Positions 11,506 to 24,110 are shown, counted from the stretch's first letter. The stretch is DNA of 64,000 nt from Nilaparvata lugens (GCF_014356525.2 NC_052510.1:20486532-20550531); one strand, 5' to 3'. Numbers and translations: made by a program. Notes: a model not told the origin generated them from the sequence alone.

Positions 11506-13124
11506 TATCAGTTGAATTCACAAAATGGCGGAAGCGATATCATACACAATGGCGGGTGATATTGATATTTTTTATTATCCAATCTAATATTTTCTGATCT
11601 TTGGTATACGTTTAGGAATAACTCTTACGTTATCAGTAGAATATAACAAGAGAATATGATTTTCCTTTCGCATTCTATCCTAACAATATTGAATCCTTCT
11701 ATTCTCATTCAATATCTTCTTTATCTTCTGAAACGAGTTGATGAAAAAGTGGATTGGATGAAGTGATGAAAAGTTTTGAATTATCCTATCCAAGTAGATG
11801 AGAAGTTTGAAAACATGACATTTTTCTATGATGCTATTTATGAACATTGTTGAATTCATGAACATTATTGATACAGTTTCTGAGTGAATTCCTAGGAGCT
11901 ATAAGGAAGGTTTATTCCAAGTTTTGTTAGTATCCATACAGTAGTTTTTCAGAAATAGTAATCAAATTACACTGAATGAGTCAATCAGTTAGTGAGTTCA
12001 GAATTAAATAAATTATAGATATAATACTAGAATTAATGAATCTTGTGTACAAGAACAGCATAAAAATTATTTGCTCTTCGAACACACAGTTGAAGAAACA
12101 GTTTGGAATAGTTGAGAAAAGTGTAATTTATTAAGCTGTTTCAATACAAAAGTTCTATTTATTCCAGTACACTTCAGATACTTGTATCAAACTGAATATC
12201 TTTTTAAATCATTCGGACAAGATTTCTACCTAATATGATAAAAATAGAGTAAAACACCTATAACTGTATGAATCCACTTTGTAAAAAAGGATAGTTATAA
12301 GACCACGTACGTTTTTAGCTACAAATTTACTAAATAAGTGGACAAACTCGAAAAACTTAAATCCACTATCAATTACTAGATTTGAACATTTTCTTCCGGT
12401 TTATCGTCGGACATAAGGAAGTTATTATGTAAAAGCCGGGTGCCGTCCAATGATTGGTTTGAAATTTGACAAACTGGTTGCTTGCAGTTGTCGTTATGGA
12501 CAGAACCGCGAATCACAGACCCGCCACAGTGAAAGTCATACGGCTGCAATCTTCCACGAGTTTTTGAGAGTCGATGAATGATTATGGGAGAAATAATAAA
12601 TAATTATAGATGAGAGGTTGTAGCCTGTCGGTTGACTCAGGTTGATTTGTCGAATGGACTTTTTTGAGCACGCTATCGTTATATGGAGAACGTCCACTTG
12701 GAAAAAAACTGCCGTATTTTGTTTAGAGTGTAAGCAAAATTGAGGGAATCTGTTGATCAAATTTGTTAGGGTGGAACAGATCATCATGAAATTGTTAAAT
12801 TAATTATTGAATAAATGAAAACTTAATCCAAGCAATGCTCCCACTTTCACCGACGTACAGACGTATGACTTTAATGATTTTTTAAGAGAGAATATTCTTT
12901 CATCATCATAATACAATTTCATAACGATTTCCACTGAGCCCAAGAAATTATTTTATAAGTACGTTGATATCACAGATACATCATATTATCCTAAGAAATA
13001 CAGTATGTTTATATTATGTTTATTCAATCACATTCATCATTATTAGAATTTGTGTTGAAAATTTAATGATTACTATTCAATTAGTTCGTGTAAACTCAGG
13101 ACAGTATTTGAGAACGATACTCAA

Positions 13125-13250
13125 TCAATCAAATCAAATTTATTCACCAATTAACAACAGTGTTACAAGAGAATAAATAAGTAATTTTTTGTTAAATAAT
13201 TGGCGTGGCTAGAAAAAGAAATCTTGTGCTCTAGCCACGAGTTCAAACAT
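13125..13250. repeat. Repeat with GTGGCTAG...CTAGCCAC hairpin
   Basis: A tail of tcaatcaaatcaaatttatt leads to a perfect eight-base stem, gtggctag...ctagccac, with the loop aaaaagaaatcttgtgct near 13204-13237. A diverged copy with the same ttggcgtg-ac-gaaaaagaagctttg core lies at 46925-46965. It looks like the end of a dispersed retroelement or SINE-like repeat. The limits are approximate. Confidence 0.45.
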
Positions 13251-13714
13251 TTCTTATTATATTTAACATGATTTTAGAATTAATACAGCTCTTCATAATA
13301 TAATCAAGACCAGTACAATGCAGATAGATAAATCAAAACTCAAGATAGAAACTTCGCTGAAAACTACTTTGTTGCCTAACAAACTCTAACTATTTTATTC
13401 GATTAAATTAAAGTTTTTTTTTAATGAAGTACTAAAGTACTGATTTTTTACAGCTTTTAAATACGGCTTTCAATTTCTCAGAATCTCATTCAAGTCTTTG
13501 AATACTTATTCCATCCTAATTCATAAAAAAAATCATTCTACAAGATAAGATTTAAAAATACTTATTTGTAATAGAGACCATGTCACATTGATTTCTCGAA
13601 GCTTTCAACAAATCGCATGATATCACTTCCAAGAAAATGTCTTATTTAATAAGAATTGCAACTTTTAACGTAATCATGTTGTGAAAGTTTCATAATTTCT
13701 CTAAATGTCATCAG

Positions 13715-13859
13715 ATTGTGACAAGGACCGGCCATGGAGTACGAGGCACCCTGGAAGGATTCGTCGAGGCTTTCGACAAGCAGTGGAATGTGGCTCTCAG
13801 AGATGTGCATGAAGTGTGGGCCGCATCCAAAACCAACAAAGCCAAGGCTCCTCCTGCTG
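13715..13859 (+). CDS. LSM11: LSM11, exon carrying the rest of Sm1
   Basis: This exon reads IVTRTGHGVRGTLEGFVEAF, then DKQWNVALRDVHEVW, then a Lys/Ala/Pro-rich linker. The G.LEGFVAFDK.WN.AL.DV pattern is the Sm1 fold of LSM11, with the AFDK.WN residues that form the RNA-contacting loop. The acceptor CATCAG|ATT and donor GCTG|GTCAGT give entry phase 0 and exit phase 1, which matches the exons on both sides. The linker opens the insertion between Sm1 and Sm2, which is unusually long in LSM11 proteins of other animals. Here the insertion looks short. Confidence 0.9.
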
Positions 13860-14850
13860 GTCAGTACTCATATTTTCTGATAGCAGTACAAGTAAAGAGA
13901 AATAGAAGTTGCAAGAAGAAGTAAAAATTATAAGGATACAGTAGGAAAGAATCCCTCCTCCTCTGGTTCTATTTGATAATCGTATGTATCAGTTTGTTAG
14001 AAATTAACTCGTAATTGTGCTCAACACAGAGCAGCTTGGCAGCTTTGTAAGAAAATTATTGTTACTTAGCTACTGCCCTTATGAGTTAAGAATAATTTGA
14101 CGAATTCGTTTCAAGTTAGAAAACATCAAATATTAGATGTCTTTTCACAATGAATTTTGTTAAATTATGAATAAGGTATGTGATTTGGTAATCTACTGAA
14201 TAATATGGAGATGTTATAATAGTGCTCATCTGTCAAGTACCTACTAAGAGCCTACTACTTATTAACGATCTAAGTTTATATGGACTGAATATTACCAGGA
14301 AATTAATCTATTGATTTTATTATTTACCTTGGTTTCCACCATGGTATTATATTCTCTACAGTAGACCACACTCACCTGTAAAAAACGAGAAAATTTATTA
14401 GCATCATATTGCATTATACAGTATCAGAAATAAAATACTATTCGATCAATTATCTGGATAATTCAATATAATAATACTATTATATCATCACTAATAGGAT
14501 TAGAATAGAATGTTTTAATCGAGAAAGTATCTATACTTTTATAACCAATCTATACTTTTGTTTAGAAAACCTAAGATTGTTCATGGTATGGTATCAATGT
14601 ATCCAGTCTAGTGGTTTTTCAATATGAAACCGTGCTACTGAAACTGAAATCAAGTGTATATTTTATTTTCATTCGAAACTCACTCAAGTCTGGCATATTT
14701 AAACTGAAAATTGGTTTGTATTTTGCTTTTGGAATGATTCAGATGATGGTTTTGATTATGTACTACTGATGATTTTGTACTGTAACATGATCCTCAACCT
14801 TCCTGTAAACTCTTTGCATTATTTTTTTACTATCCAATATTGTGGACTTT

Positions 14851-14989
14851 TTCTCACCCACCGATATCTCGCCGACATGACACCGACCGAGAATCTCCTG
14901 CGATTGGCCGATTGTAAGTACTCCCACCCAATCAGACAGTCGGAGGACATTCTAGGTATCGTGTCGTGTCGGCAAGAAATAGGTGTGAA
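14851..14989. repeat. MITE-like imperfect hairpin
   Basis: The left end, ctcacccacc..atctcgccgacatgacac, matches the reverse complement of the right end, gtgtcgtgtcggcaagaaataggtgtga. The arms continue inward with indels through a CTAGAATGTCCTCCGA/GAGAATCTCCTGCGAT block. The GC-rich 140 bp contrasts with the flanks. It is too diverged to define a target duplication. Confidence 0.5.
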
Positions 14990-15359
14990 ATACAAGTTTC
15001 AAATTGATAGTGATAGTCTCATAGAATTCTTCACAAAATAACAAAAAATTAATAATATTACACCAACACTTCAATTACCCACAAACCAAACCGTAATATC
15101 TATTACGCTTAGCACAACTAATCCAACGGAGGCTGCTTTCAGTAATAATAATAAATGACGGTGCTGCGGTCCAGAAGAGGAGAGAGAAAAAGAAAGAGTG
15201 AGAGGCAGTGAGTGAGTAATAAGAGAGAGGAAGAAGGAAGGAAGAATCCGAATAACAGGAAGGCCTTGAGGTGAAAGCAGAGCTCGGTTCTCGCGATTGC
15301 AGTGATGCAACTGTTGCATCTGATGGGTGGAGGGGGGGGGCAGCAATGCAACTGGAACT

Positions 15360-15535
15360 GAATGCACTTTCCCTTGAAGCCTAATCCCGTGCAGCTCTGA
15401 TGCAGTTGCCTTGCCTTGTTCCTGCTGGTTTATCTAGTCGCCACTTCCTGGTTCGTTAACCGACCTTGCCGATGCTCAGCGGAGGAAGAAGATACCACAA
15501 GACCAAGAAACGGACGTTGGAGAAGGAGCAGTTAA
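15360..15535. other. GC-richer island between purine tracts
   Basis: About 170 bp of balanced composition (cccgtgcagctctgatgcagttgcc... to ...gaccttgccgatgctcagcgg) sits inside the LSM11 intron. It has no convincing frame. It could be an unannotated non-coding exon or an old repeat fragment. Confidence 0.2.
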
Positions 15536-16431
15536 TGAAGGATACAGGAGATGAGCTACAGCAAGAAGAGAGAAATAGAAAACAAGGAAGAAGTAATTGG
15601 TAGAGTTAGGAGAAGGAGATGGTAAAAGCTAGGAAAAGAACAAGTAGAAGTATGGAAAATAATAACATGAAAAGGAAGAGGTAGAGTTCGGAAAATGAAA
15701 GAATTGAAAGCGAAAAGAAAAACCACTCGAAAACAGGATAACACAAAAAATATAATAATTCATGAGAAGAACAAGAAGAAAAAGGAAATAGTTATTTTCT
15801 CCAGCAGAAAATAATTATTGGGTAAATTTGTTGATACCATTCACAAATGTTTATGATTCAAAAACAAGTTCCTTCATTTATGACAGTTATACAGTAAATC
15901 TACTTCATTTGCTCGTGTTGGAACTAGGTAATATTGAGAGGAAAAGTTAATGTCCATCTTAAACTCTAACCATCTGAGCTAGCTAGGTATTCAGAGTTGA
16001 ACAATAAATTGATGCATTTTACCTCCAGTTTTTGTAACCTTCGGGGTTATTTTCGATAATAATGATTTTTTGTAATGCTCTTTAGGGTATGATTGTTATT
16101 TTTAGTTATCTTGTAATTTTTTCCGTAACTATGATAATTTCATGCTCTGTATATCCTGTAAAATGTGGAAAATAAATTGAGAAAAGAAATTCAGTCCTAT
16201 AATTGTTTAAAATGAGCATCTGAAAAACCAACTATCTTAGTAGTAACACTAAGTCACATTTAGCAGGACCATATTGTATGATTTTGTGATGAAGTGGATT
16301 TCATTTGGAAACAGGTATAGGGAGAAAAATATAAGAGACAAGAAAGACATGAAGATGTTGGGAAGAAGGAGTGAAAAAATTAGAGAACATTTAAAGAAGA
16401 GGAGAAATAGAATAAAGTAGACAACAGCAAA

Positions 16432-16647
16432 AACAGAGAAGTAAGATACTCAGTGTGAATAGAGTTAATGAGAAGAAGAGGGAGAAATAAGTTGCTTGTC
16501 GAGGACAAGATAAGAGTGAAAGGAGAAAAAGGATGAAGTAACAGAGAAGTAAAATACTCAGTGTGAATAGAGTTAATGAGAAGAAGAGGGAGAAATAAGT
16601 TGCTTGTCGAGTTCAAGATAAGAGTGAAAGGAGAAAAAGGATGAAGT
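16432..16647. repeat. 108-bp direct tandem duplication
   Basis: The unit beginning aacagagaagta at 16432 recurs at 16540 with only a few substitutions (gtaagatact to gtaaaatact, gaggacaag to gagttcaag). A partial third start (agtcaacagcaaaaaacagggaag) follows at about 16648 and matches the sequence just left of copy one. The duplication lies within the purine-rich tract. Confidence 0.85.
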
Positions 16648-17867
16648 AGTCAACAGCAAAAAACAGGGAAGAAGAAAGAGAAAAAATTGTGGATGAATAA
16701 GTAAAAATCAACCAGTTGCAGGGGATGGAGACAAGATGATGAACGAATAAGATGCGGGTAGAAGAAGAATAAATACAAAAAGATGTATTTAGACAAGGAG
16801 GAAGCATGAGAGAAAAGAAGGAAAATGAAGAGAAAGAAAGAAAGAGGTGTATAAAGACAGTATACAGGACATTTTACAGTATTTACATATTAATAAAAAC
16901 AATATAAAACTACAAGTTTTATATTGTTTTTGTTAATTTGAATAAAGTAGCCCATATAAGTGAAGTGATTTACATACTACAACTCTTATTTTCAAACAAG
17001 TTGTAGCAAACTACTAGATACAGTAACAAGCTACTCGGAGAGAAGGAAGAAAGAAGAAGAAAAAGAAGAAAAAATAGACTAAGAAAAAGAAGAGAAGTAG
17101 AAACCTGCAAGTGAAAAGAACAAAAGTTTCACGATTTAATGCAATCTCAACTCTTACCATTTCATGCATTAGTACCCCTTCTTTTGCACGGTTGTTAAAA
17201 ACTGCATTTCCTCCATTTCTTGAAACCAACCAACTGTACTCCTCTACTTTCTTCCTCCTCTCAAACCTCTCATTTTCTCATGTTTCCAGTAAGCGCCTCT
17301 CACCTGCCGAGTTACATCACCGTCTGCGTTTCGAGGAACTAGTGTTCTGGTGACTACTGTAATATGAATTAAGTCTAAATCACTACTTAGGCCTAATAGC
17401 CTGACGGTATCCGGGTGTAGCCTACTGCTAATAAGAGATTCCAAACATTATAGCGTCATCAATTGATTCGACGGATTTTACTCGGAAAACGTGAGCAAGG
17501 TGTTGATTGGTAGATCATTCACGGAAGAGTTCCAAACTAGGTAATGAAAGAAATTTTAGAAAGAAAAATAATACTGTATATTGATGCCCTTATTAACAGG
17601 AGTTCTCTCGCTATCATTCTTATCCCTTGCAATAGCATAGGTATGTCAATGTTCCTATGAGACATCAGAAATATTAGGAAAAAACAAATTGTTGTTTTTA
17701 GAATAATTTTTGATGAGAAAAAGATGAATGTGAAAAAAATGAATTAAAAAGAGTGGGATAACTTGATATCAAAGGAATACAATGTCAAACACAGAGAAAC
17801 TAACATAAAGCATACTATGCTTTATATAGATAATGCATTTAATTTTCTTGAAAAATAATTATGGAAA

Positions 17868-17935
17868 AAACTTTATTAGGTGGAGTTAGGACTTTTAAGT
17901 CCTCTCTACTACTCAACCTCGAATGTAATGATGAT
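17868..17935. repeat. Short repeat with GGACTTTTAAGTCC palindrome
   Basis: The segment aggtggagttaggacttttaagtcc followed by tctctactactcaacc is centred on the palindrome GGACTTttAAGTCC. I recall similar sequences as recurrent in planthopper DNA, possibly a decayed relative of the repeat at 44572. Low certainty. Confidence 0.3.
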
Positions 17936-20900
17936 ATATTTGAAGAAAATACAAAATGAAAATGTAATGAATCTCCGATCAAGCTTTGGCATCGAAGAGG
18001 TTCCAATCCTTCAAAAGTAAGTAGAACTGTATTTGCTCAATATACGTTACAAGGGAATAAATAAGGAAAAAATCACATAATAAGGAGTGTTTCAAGTTTT
18101 TCTGTGATAATGAAGATCTAGACCTTCAGGTGATGAAAAAATCATGGATTAAGTTTGGAAACCTACAATAGACTAAAAATCAAAATCATGATTGATATTT
18201 TGGTATTTATTTCATTCTCTCCATAATAAATGAATAAATGAATAATATAAGCATATCAATGAATAATAGTTTCAAATAAAATTCTTTCTATAAAGAAAGA
18301 AACAAAACATTAAAGCTAAAATTCGAAGGTCCCACCTCCACCCTCCACCTACTATCACACCAATCACTTGGAAAGATTGTAACAATTTAATTGAAAAATA
18401 TTTTAAAAAACTCACTACGATAATTAGGAATTCGATTATCAGGCTAAAATGAGAAAATGATGACAAATATAATTGATGTGCCTCTCTGTCAAACTATTTT
18501 GCGTCACCTGTTTTTCCTTGTGAAGGATAGAACAATTTTCGCACAATAGAACAATAATTGTCAGTTTTCGGTAGGGGAACGCGGAATCTAGAAATATAGG
18601 TCACTACTGTAAATAAACGCATTCGTAAAAATTACCATTGTTAGTAGTAGAATTTCACGTAGGTTAGTAAGCTAAATAGTCTGCAATTTCTCAGTTTTCT
18701 ACTTGTCTACGATAATAAATTGTTGAAAAAGTCAATTGGATGGAATGAAGAGCCGTGAAAACAACTGAAAATCGCGTTGACCTCCCTGATCAATTAGATT
18801 CAAGAGGAAGAGATTTTCTTCCGTTTAAAAATCTAGTAGATAAGTTAAATTTGTCCCTGAATGAAGAAGACCTTGATAAAAAATTATTCTAACAGGTGAG
18901 GATAAGCCTTTCATCGTTTAACTGTTTTTCTCTAAACTGCAAGGTCTTTTCAAATTACCGGTATTCAGGATTCCAAATCATGCCTTGTAGAATAAATTCA
19001 TGCCAATATTTGAATAAAACATTTCAAACTCGATTGTCTAATAAGCTTCCGTTAAATGGGAAGCCTCTTGTTTCCTGGGTTTATGACCGATCATTCAGAT
19101 GTACCATCGACAATAATATTATCATAAAAAACTTCCTATTGTATAAATTAGCAGCGAATCCATGCATTCAGATGTAAAATTTCGTTATTGAAGAAGTAAT
19201 ACTGGAATATCCGACTGTGATTTTATCTGTAATGAATATGCAAATAATATGTTTCAAATTCATTCGATCCATATCTCGATTGATTGAGAATTCTTATATC
19301 TAGTTAATCGTTCTATGTAGCTTCTCATAATATAATCTCAGGTTAAACTTCAACCATTTCAAAACTTAGTTGACTTGGGTTAAGAATGTTAATTTGTTAG
19401 GTAAGTTTGAACATAACCTCAATTTTGCAGTGAAAAATAGGAACATAAATTTCGGCCTAAAGCCTGTTTTTCATACCTTTATTTATTGTATTATTTTTAT
19501 TAATTTTTACTAATAATTTGCATTAGTTTTCTATTATTAGTGAGTTTGAACATAAACTCAATTTTACAATGAAAATTGGAAATACAAATTAAGGTATAAC
19601 GCTTGTTTCTTCATTCCTTCATATATTGTATTATTTTTACTTCATATCACACTTGTCTAGAGTGTGCACATTTATTCTATTTTCTAAATTTTCATATGAA
19701 GTTGGGAAACCAGAAGGGAAAGGTTTTCACACACTTCATAAAAAATGAACTCTTAAATTCCTGTACTATCCATGCACAGTGTAAGGTAGCTTTGATTTCA
19801 TTAAAAAATAAACGCCTTACATTGAAAATTGGTTCATTCACTTTTTCATACTCTGTACACTTGAGTATTGAACTACTACTACTACATTTTACTATGTGGA
19901 ACTAATCGGTATTGAGAAGTAGATAAGGGAAAAACAACGCCGTTTGTAAGGATGATCTTGAACTGATAGTAATTCGGCCGTTAATTTGATAAGCGCAGCT
20001 ATTATTGCCTGAGTGTGTGCATTCTGTTTATCGCGACAGTGAAAAAATGGTCGATTATGTGTCTCCTCCTTGCAGTGCTATCGCGCGAACAGCGCTAAAT
20101 GTGGGTTTGTTTCTGGCCTTAACCCAAATAGAACACTTAACTGTGGCATCAATTACAGACCGAATGATGTCATCACATAATCAGCCTCTCATTCTTTCAC
20201 TTGTAAATATTGTTCTCGGAAATTTATTATTCCGAATTTTCTGTATAAATTAGTTTGACAATATTACGAAGTACCAGACAAGTATGGTACTCCGGGAATG
20301 AATGAATGGTATTCAGGAATGAATGAAAAACAAGCAACCGCGTAAAATTTCCTCTATTCCTGGAAAAACATACATATTTTTCTATGTTTCATTGAGTTTT
20401 GTGTAGCCTACTTGCAATAAGTTACCTCATTTGATAATAATAATATTTGGAATTATGTACGGGGATCTATGTTTATGTATTGATCAAGATCCAGAATTTG
20501 ATTTTCAGCAATAAAATGTTCAGAGTACATCAATAATACATAAGCATATCTAGGTTTCCTCAACCACGTACCTTAGAACCAACAACGCTTATAAAAAATA
20601 ATAATACACCATATAATAAATTATAATGTCCCTTTTCAATGGAGGACCTTGAATCAAGAAACATCTAAAAACTATTAGATCCTAAATCGATTTGTATTGA
20701 CATACGTTTCTTGGCAATGGTGATGTATTACCTTGAATCATACGCCTGAAACATATATTATGATGCCATCTATTCATCCTATCATCCTATGTCATCTTTC
20801 GTCATAGACTGATCAAATGTTTTGCCTATAAGTCTCAACTGCCTTGAATCCTAAATCTGACACCTATTAAAAGTCCATCTATCAAAAACCATCATCGTAA

Positions 20901-21059
20901 GATCATCGCGAATAGGCCTATTACTGCATGATGTACTTACTATGTATAGAAACTATCCTAGTCGGGAGAGGACCAAACTTTCTACTGTATGCCCGTAGGC
21001 GATAACGACTTTAGATCAGTTCTGTGTGGGTAGATGAATCAGTTACCATTGGTTCCAAA

Positions 21060-21180
21060 GAGTCGGGTGAGGGGTGGGGGGTGACCTCGGCATCTGGACC
21101 TTCCGCGTTGACCCTGGGTGCTGGAAACAAGGGTGACCTTCACCCCCCCCCCTTCTATCCACAACCCCTTTCTCACCCGT
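21060..21180. other. G-run and C-run imperfect hairpin
   Basis: The left side (gggtgaggggtggggggtgacc, 21066-21087) and the right side (an 11-base C run near 21142-21153, then aaccctttctcacccgtcacc) are roughly complementary and could fold around tcggcatctggaccttccgcg. The left arm has several G runs that could also form a quadruplex. The sequence is unlike its AT-rich surroundings and its origin is unknown. Confidence 0.4.
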
Positions 21181-22688
21181 CACCTCATGACTAGCCACAA
21201 CTATCAATAGATATGTTTACTATGCTTACTGATGAACTATAGCCTACATTTGGTCTGTTCTGTATTTATAGATATAATATATGTTTTGCCTGTTCCGAGT
21301 GTTTGCAGACAATAATAATTATCAAGGTTTGAGATGATTTATTAAATCGCAAACAAATTAATAATACTATGACATTTGTATTATTAGGAAAAAATCAAAC
21401 CGCTATTATGATAATGCTCTTCCGATATGATTTATTTACCAACGGATTTTTAATCCGATAAAATTTGGGAGTTTCCTGAAATAATTCGATATTGTTTACT
21501 ATTTTTAATTCAATAGATAGTATAAAATTAGTTGTATTCGAAAAAAATTTTTTAAGAACAAGGTTCAATGTTCTGGATGTTTGTTGTTTTCTCGTAAGAA
21601 ATTAGAGTCTACATTTTTTGCAGGTCACTAATATTATTATCACCAATGAAAAAATTCTTAATGTAAACAATTTTATGTGAGTTGAAAGTGTATGAATTCA
21701 ATTATTATTGAACGAAAATCCCAAATAAATGCTGTAAATCAACCCGAAGACTTCTGCTACTACAAATTTTCGTTTAATAATAATTTTTCATTAATTAGCA
21801 TTTGAACAAATGCAACTTCCAATTATCTCCATCTGTATGGATTTAAATTTAAAATGTTGGCATACATATCCTTATTAGTCATAAAATCTATAGTTATCAT
21901 TCCGTTCATCATAACTACCAAAATCTTATTTATTCTTTCAAGTTTAGCTGAAAATCAATGTATTCAATCACTTTCTAATGGAGCAGACACATTTCAATTA
22001 CAGTACGATTGTCATAAACCTATCACCTTTGTCAGCTGAATGCATGAATTGAACTTCAAGAATTGGTAATCACAGATAGATCCAATCTCCCAACTCCCAA
22101 CAAATCCTTAGATCACATCTATTTTTGTAACGGAATTTTATATAAATCAACATAAACTCTCCAAGACGTTGCAATAAGAAATTAATAAATCTATAAATGC
22201 TAATTCATCTGATTCTAAATTATTCAAGATTGTGTGAGATAAATTCTGAAATAAATTCCTAACGGAAACCTCAATAAAGATTCTGCAAGATAATATGACC
22301 AGGAATGAATTTATTACGGCATATTCATTTATCATCAATCAATAAAATATTACCGCTTGTATAATATGGCTTGACTGCAGGTCGCACTTTAACCTGTCTG
22401 CAAATGTTATCAAAGTTCACATTTCTGAATTCTCATCTCATATAAAAGTATTTGTAAATAATTGTGGAATCTAGACGATTTTGAAACTATCATTATTTAA
22501 ATAACACGCCCATCAATATTCATCTCATCTCATTGAGGATTTTACTTAAAATAGCCACTTGTTGCATGTATTCCATTCATCAGTGTATGGTTATCAGTAT
22601 CCGTCTTTCAAGGAATCATAATTGATAAATAGGGCCATTCTGAAAGCAATGACCTATTCTGGAAACAAGCCTCCCATTTTAAGCTTCT

Positions 22689-22908
22689 CTATAGTGAGGT
22701 CCACGTTTTAATGACAGTATTTCATCAACTTTGGTTTGCTATCATTGTCTATCATTCGACATAGCCGGTGGTACTATCCTTTTCTAGGTCCACAACGATG
22801 CCAATTATGTTTTTGACAGTGTAGAAATATAATTAATTAATGCAGAGAATCGGCATCGCTATTCTTCTATCTTTATCCACTGCCATTATAACGTGGACCT
22901 CACTATAG
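22689..22908. mobile_element. MITE with CTATAGTGAGGTCCACGT inverted ends
   Basis: The left end is ctatagtgaggtccacgttttaatg and the right end is the inverse of ctatagtgaggtccacgttataatgg, giving terminal inverted repeats of about 30 bp around 160 bp of non-coding interior. The ends carry TATA, which suits a TA-targeting Tc1/mariner-type MITE. The exact duplication cannot be separated from the terminus. Confidence 0.75.
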
Positions 22909-22917
22909 TGACTATTA

Positions 22918-23125
22918 GTCGTTAGTGATATTATAGAATAGAGTGATAAAAATTATTATGTTCCACAAAATCAAACATAAATTCAATCAGAACAGAAAGA
23001 TGATGACTTCTACTCCAGAGTATAGTTAGAGGCTATTAGTGTTTAGTGATACAGAATAGAGTAATAAAGATCCTCATATTCCACAAAATCAAACATAAAT
23101 TCAATCAGAACTTCTACCCCAGAGT
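22918..23125. repeat. 118-bp tandem duplication, partial third copy
   Basis: The block attccacaaaatcaaacataaattc occurs at about 22960 and 23078, surrounded by matching gttagtgat..agaatagagtaat and cttctac.ccagagtatag segments. A shorter echo (aaattccacaaaatcaga) occurs near 23158. Copies differ by substitutions and by a deletion of acagaaagatgatga in the second. Confidence 0.75.
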
Positions 23126-23243
23126 ATAGAGATATCACTGAGTCTAATAAAATTCAGAAATTCCACAAAATCAGAGACTCAATTTTAATCAGTCACCTCA
23201 GATAGGTGATGACCGCTTCCATTGAAAATTAATACTTGAATAA

Positions 23244-23653
23244 CAATTAGTTTCCATCGATACAATTCGACACTTCTCGATATTGGATTTATCTGTTAGT
23301 TTACAATGGAAGTTCAATAGCATTGACAATGGGATCAATGACATTGTGGGGCAACAGCCTTTCAGAGAACAATATTCTCTAGATTGTCTCTGGAACGTGC
23401 CTTATCCGAACTTCGATTGGTTGGTCAGCATACAGTCACGAATCGCCCAATATTCGACGAATTAAGACGTTCGGCCATGTTAATGACCCCGAATCATTTT
23501 ATAACAACACCAGACGTTCCCTCTATGTTGATGTTTACAGGTAATGAGCCTCGGATCACTGCAAACTATTCTAATCTCCTCGGCTCTGTAGATGAGGACA
23601 ATAACCTCCGAAGACTATATTCGTCATTCTTAAAATATTTTCAAGAGCATTAA
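23244..23653 (+). CDS. Coding-like patch in two overlapping frames, unknown product
   Basis: Two frames with balanced codon use lie in an otherwise AT-rich intron. The first is open from 23244 to a stop near 23465 and includes INDIVGQQPFREQY and SLDCLWNVPYPNFDW. The second is open from 23342 to 23653 and includes RALSELRLVGQHTV, TPNHFITTPDVPSM and ITANYSNLLGSV. They overlap by about 120 bases, which suggests one old frame broken by an indel, or two unrelated chance frames. CpG content is higher than in the flanks. I do not recognise the protein. It could be a decayed transposon, viral or captured gene, or an exon nested in the LSM11 intron. Confidence 0.25.
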
Positions 23654-24110
23654 GCAGTCGTTTACATCTATCAGTAATTTCAAATAAATTCTCAGTTACA
23701 GATGAGGACAATTATTATTATTACCTTTGAAATCTTCTGTATTCGTCATTGTCAAAATATTTTCAAACCGTACACTTGAAGAGCATCAAGGAGTCGTTTA
23801 CCCCAATCAGTAATTTCAAATAAATTCTTCGCTACAGATGAGGACGATTACCTTTGAAGTCTATTGTTTTCGTCATTTTCACAATATTTTCAAACCGGAA
23901 AATTTAAGAAGTCGTTCACATCAATAACTATTCCGATTTTAAAATAAATTCTCAGTTACAGATGAGGACAATCACATTTGTAGATTGCTGTATTCGTTAT
24001 TTTCAGAATATTTTCAAAGCTGGAATCCAATTAGAGAGATTCTCACATCAATAAACTTTTAATAATTCTTGATAAATTTTCATTTATAGATGAAGTCAAT
24101 CAACTCCAAT
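23591..24110. repeat. Five-copy decayed tandem array, about 110-136 bp period
   Basis: The landmark gatgaggaca(at) recurs at 23591, 23701, 23837, 23960 and 24089 (the last as gatgaagtc). Each copy is followed by a tgtattcgtcatt.tcaaaatattttcaaa block, then by a gtcgttnacatcaatcagtaatt block and a taaattctcagttaca block. Spacings are 110, 136, 123 and 129. Similarity falls from left to right. The first copy continues the open frame that ends at 23653, and the later copies carry stops. Confidence 0.8.

Larger units (their letters stand above)
10325..13714 (+). other. LSM11 intron, 3.4 kb
   Basis: It is bounded by GTCAGC at the donor and TGTCATCAG at the acceptor. It contains a dispersed repeat (10706-10950), a hairpin transposon (11042-11505) and a repeat with a short hairpin (13125-13250). 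A slightly GC-richer patch at 12415-12545 carries no supported exon. The rest is AT-rich and featureless to me. Confidence 0.7.
15168..17110. repeat. Long purine-rich strand-asymmetric tract
   Basis: The + strand is dominated by AAG, GAA, GGAG and GAAGAG words at 15168-15250, 15535-15790, 16310-16860 and 17030-17110, separated by ordinary AT-rich spacers. The bias produces spurious minus-strand frames rich in Ser, Phe, Leu and Pro. Such polypurine tracts can adopt triplex structures in vitro. Whether this matters here is unknown. The mirror-image composition appears at 54985-56590. Confidence 0.6.

Noticed and set aside
15071..15367. 98-codon minus-strand ORF
   Set aside because: The Ser/Leu-rich text is the complement of the purine-rich tract and there is no family resemblance.
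21854..22039. 61-codon ORF with a hydrophobic start and two Cys
   Set aside because: The hydrophobic start follows from AT-rich codons (Ile, Phe, Leu), and there is no other support.
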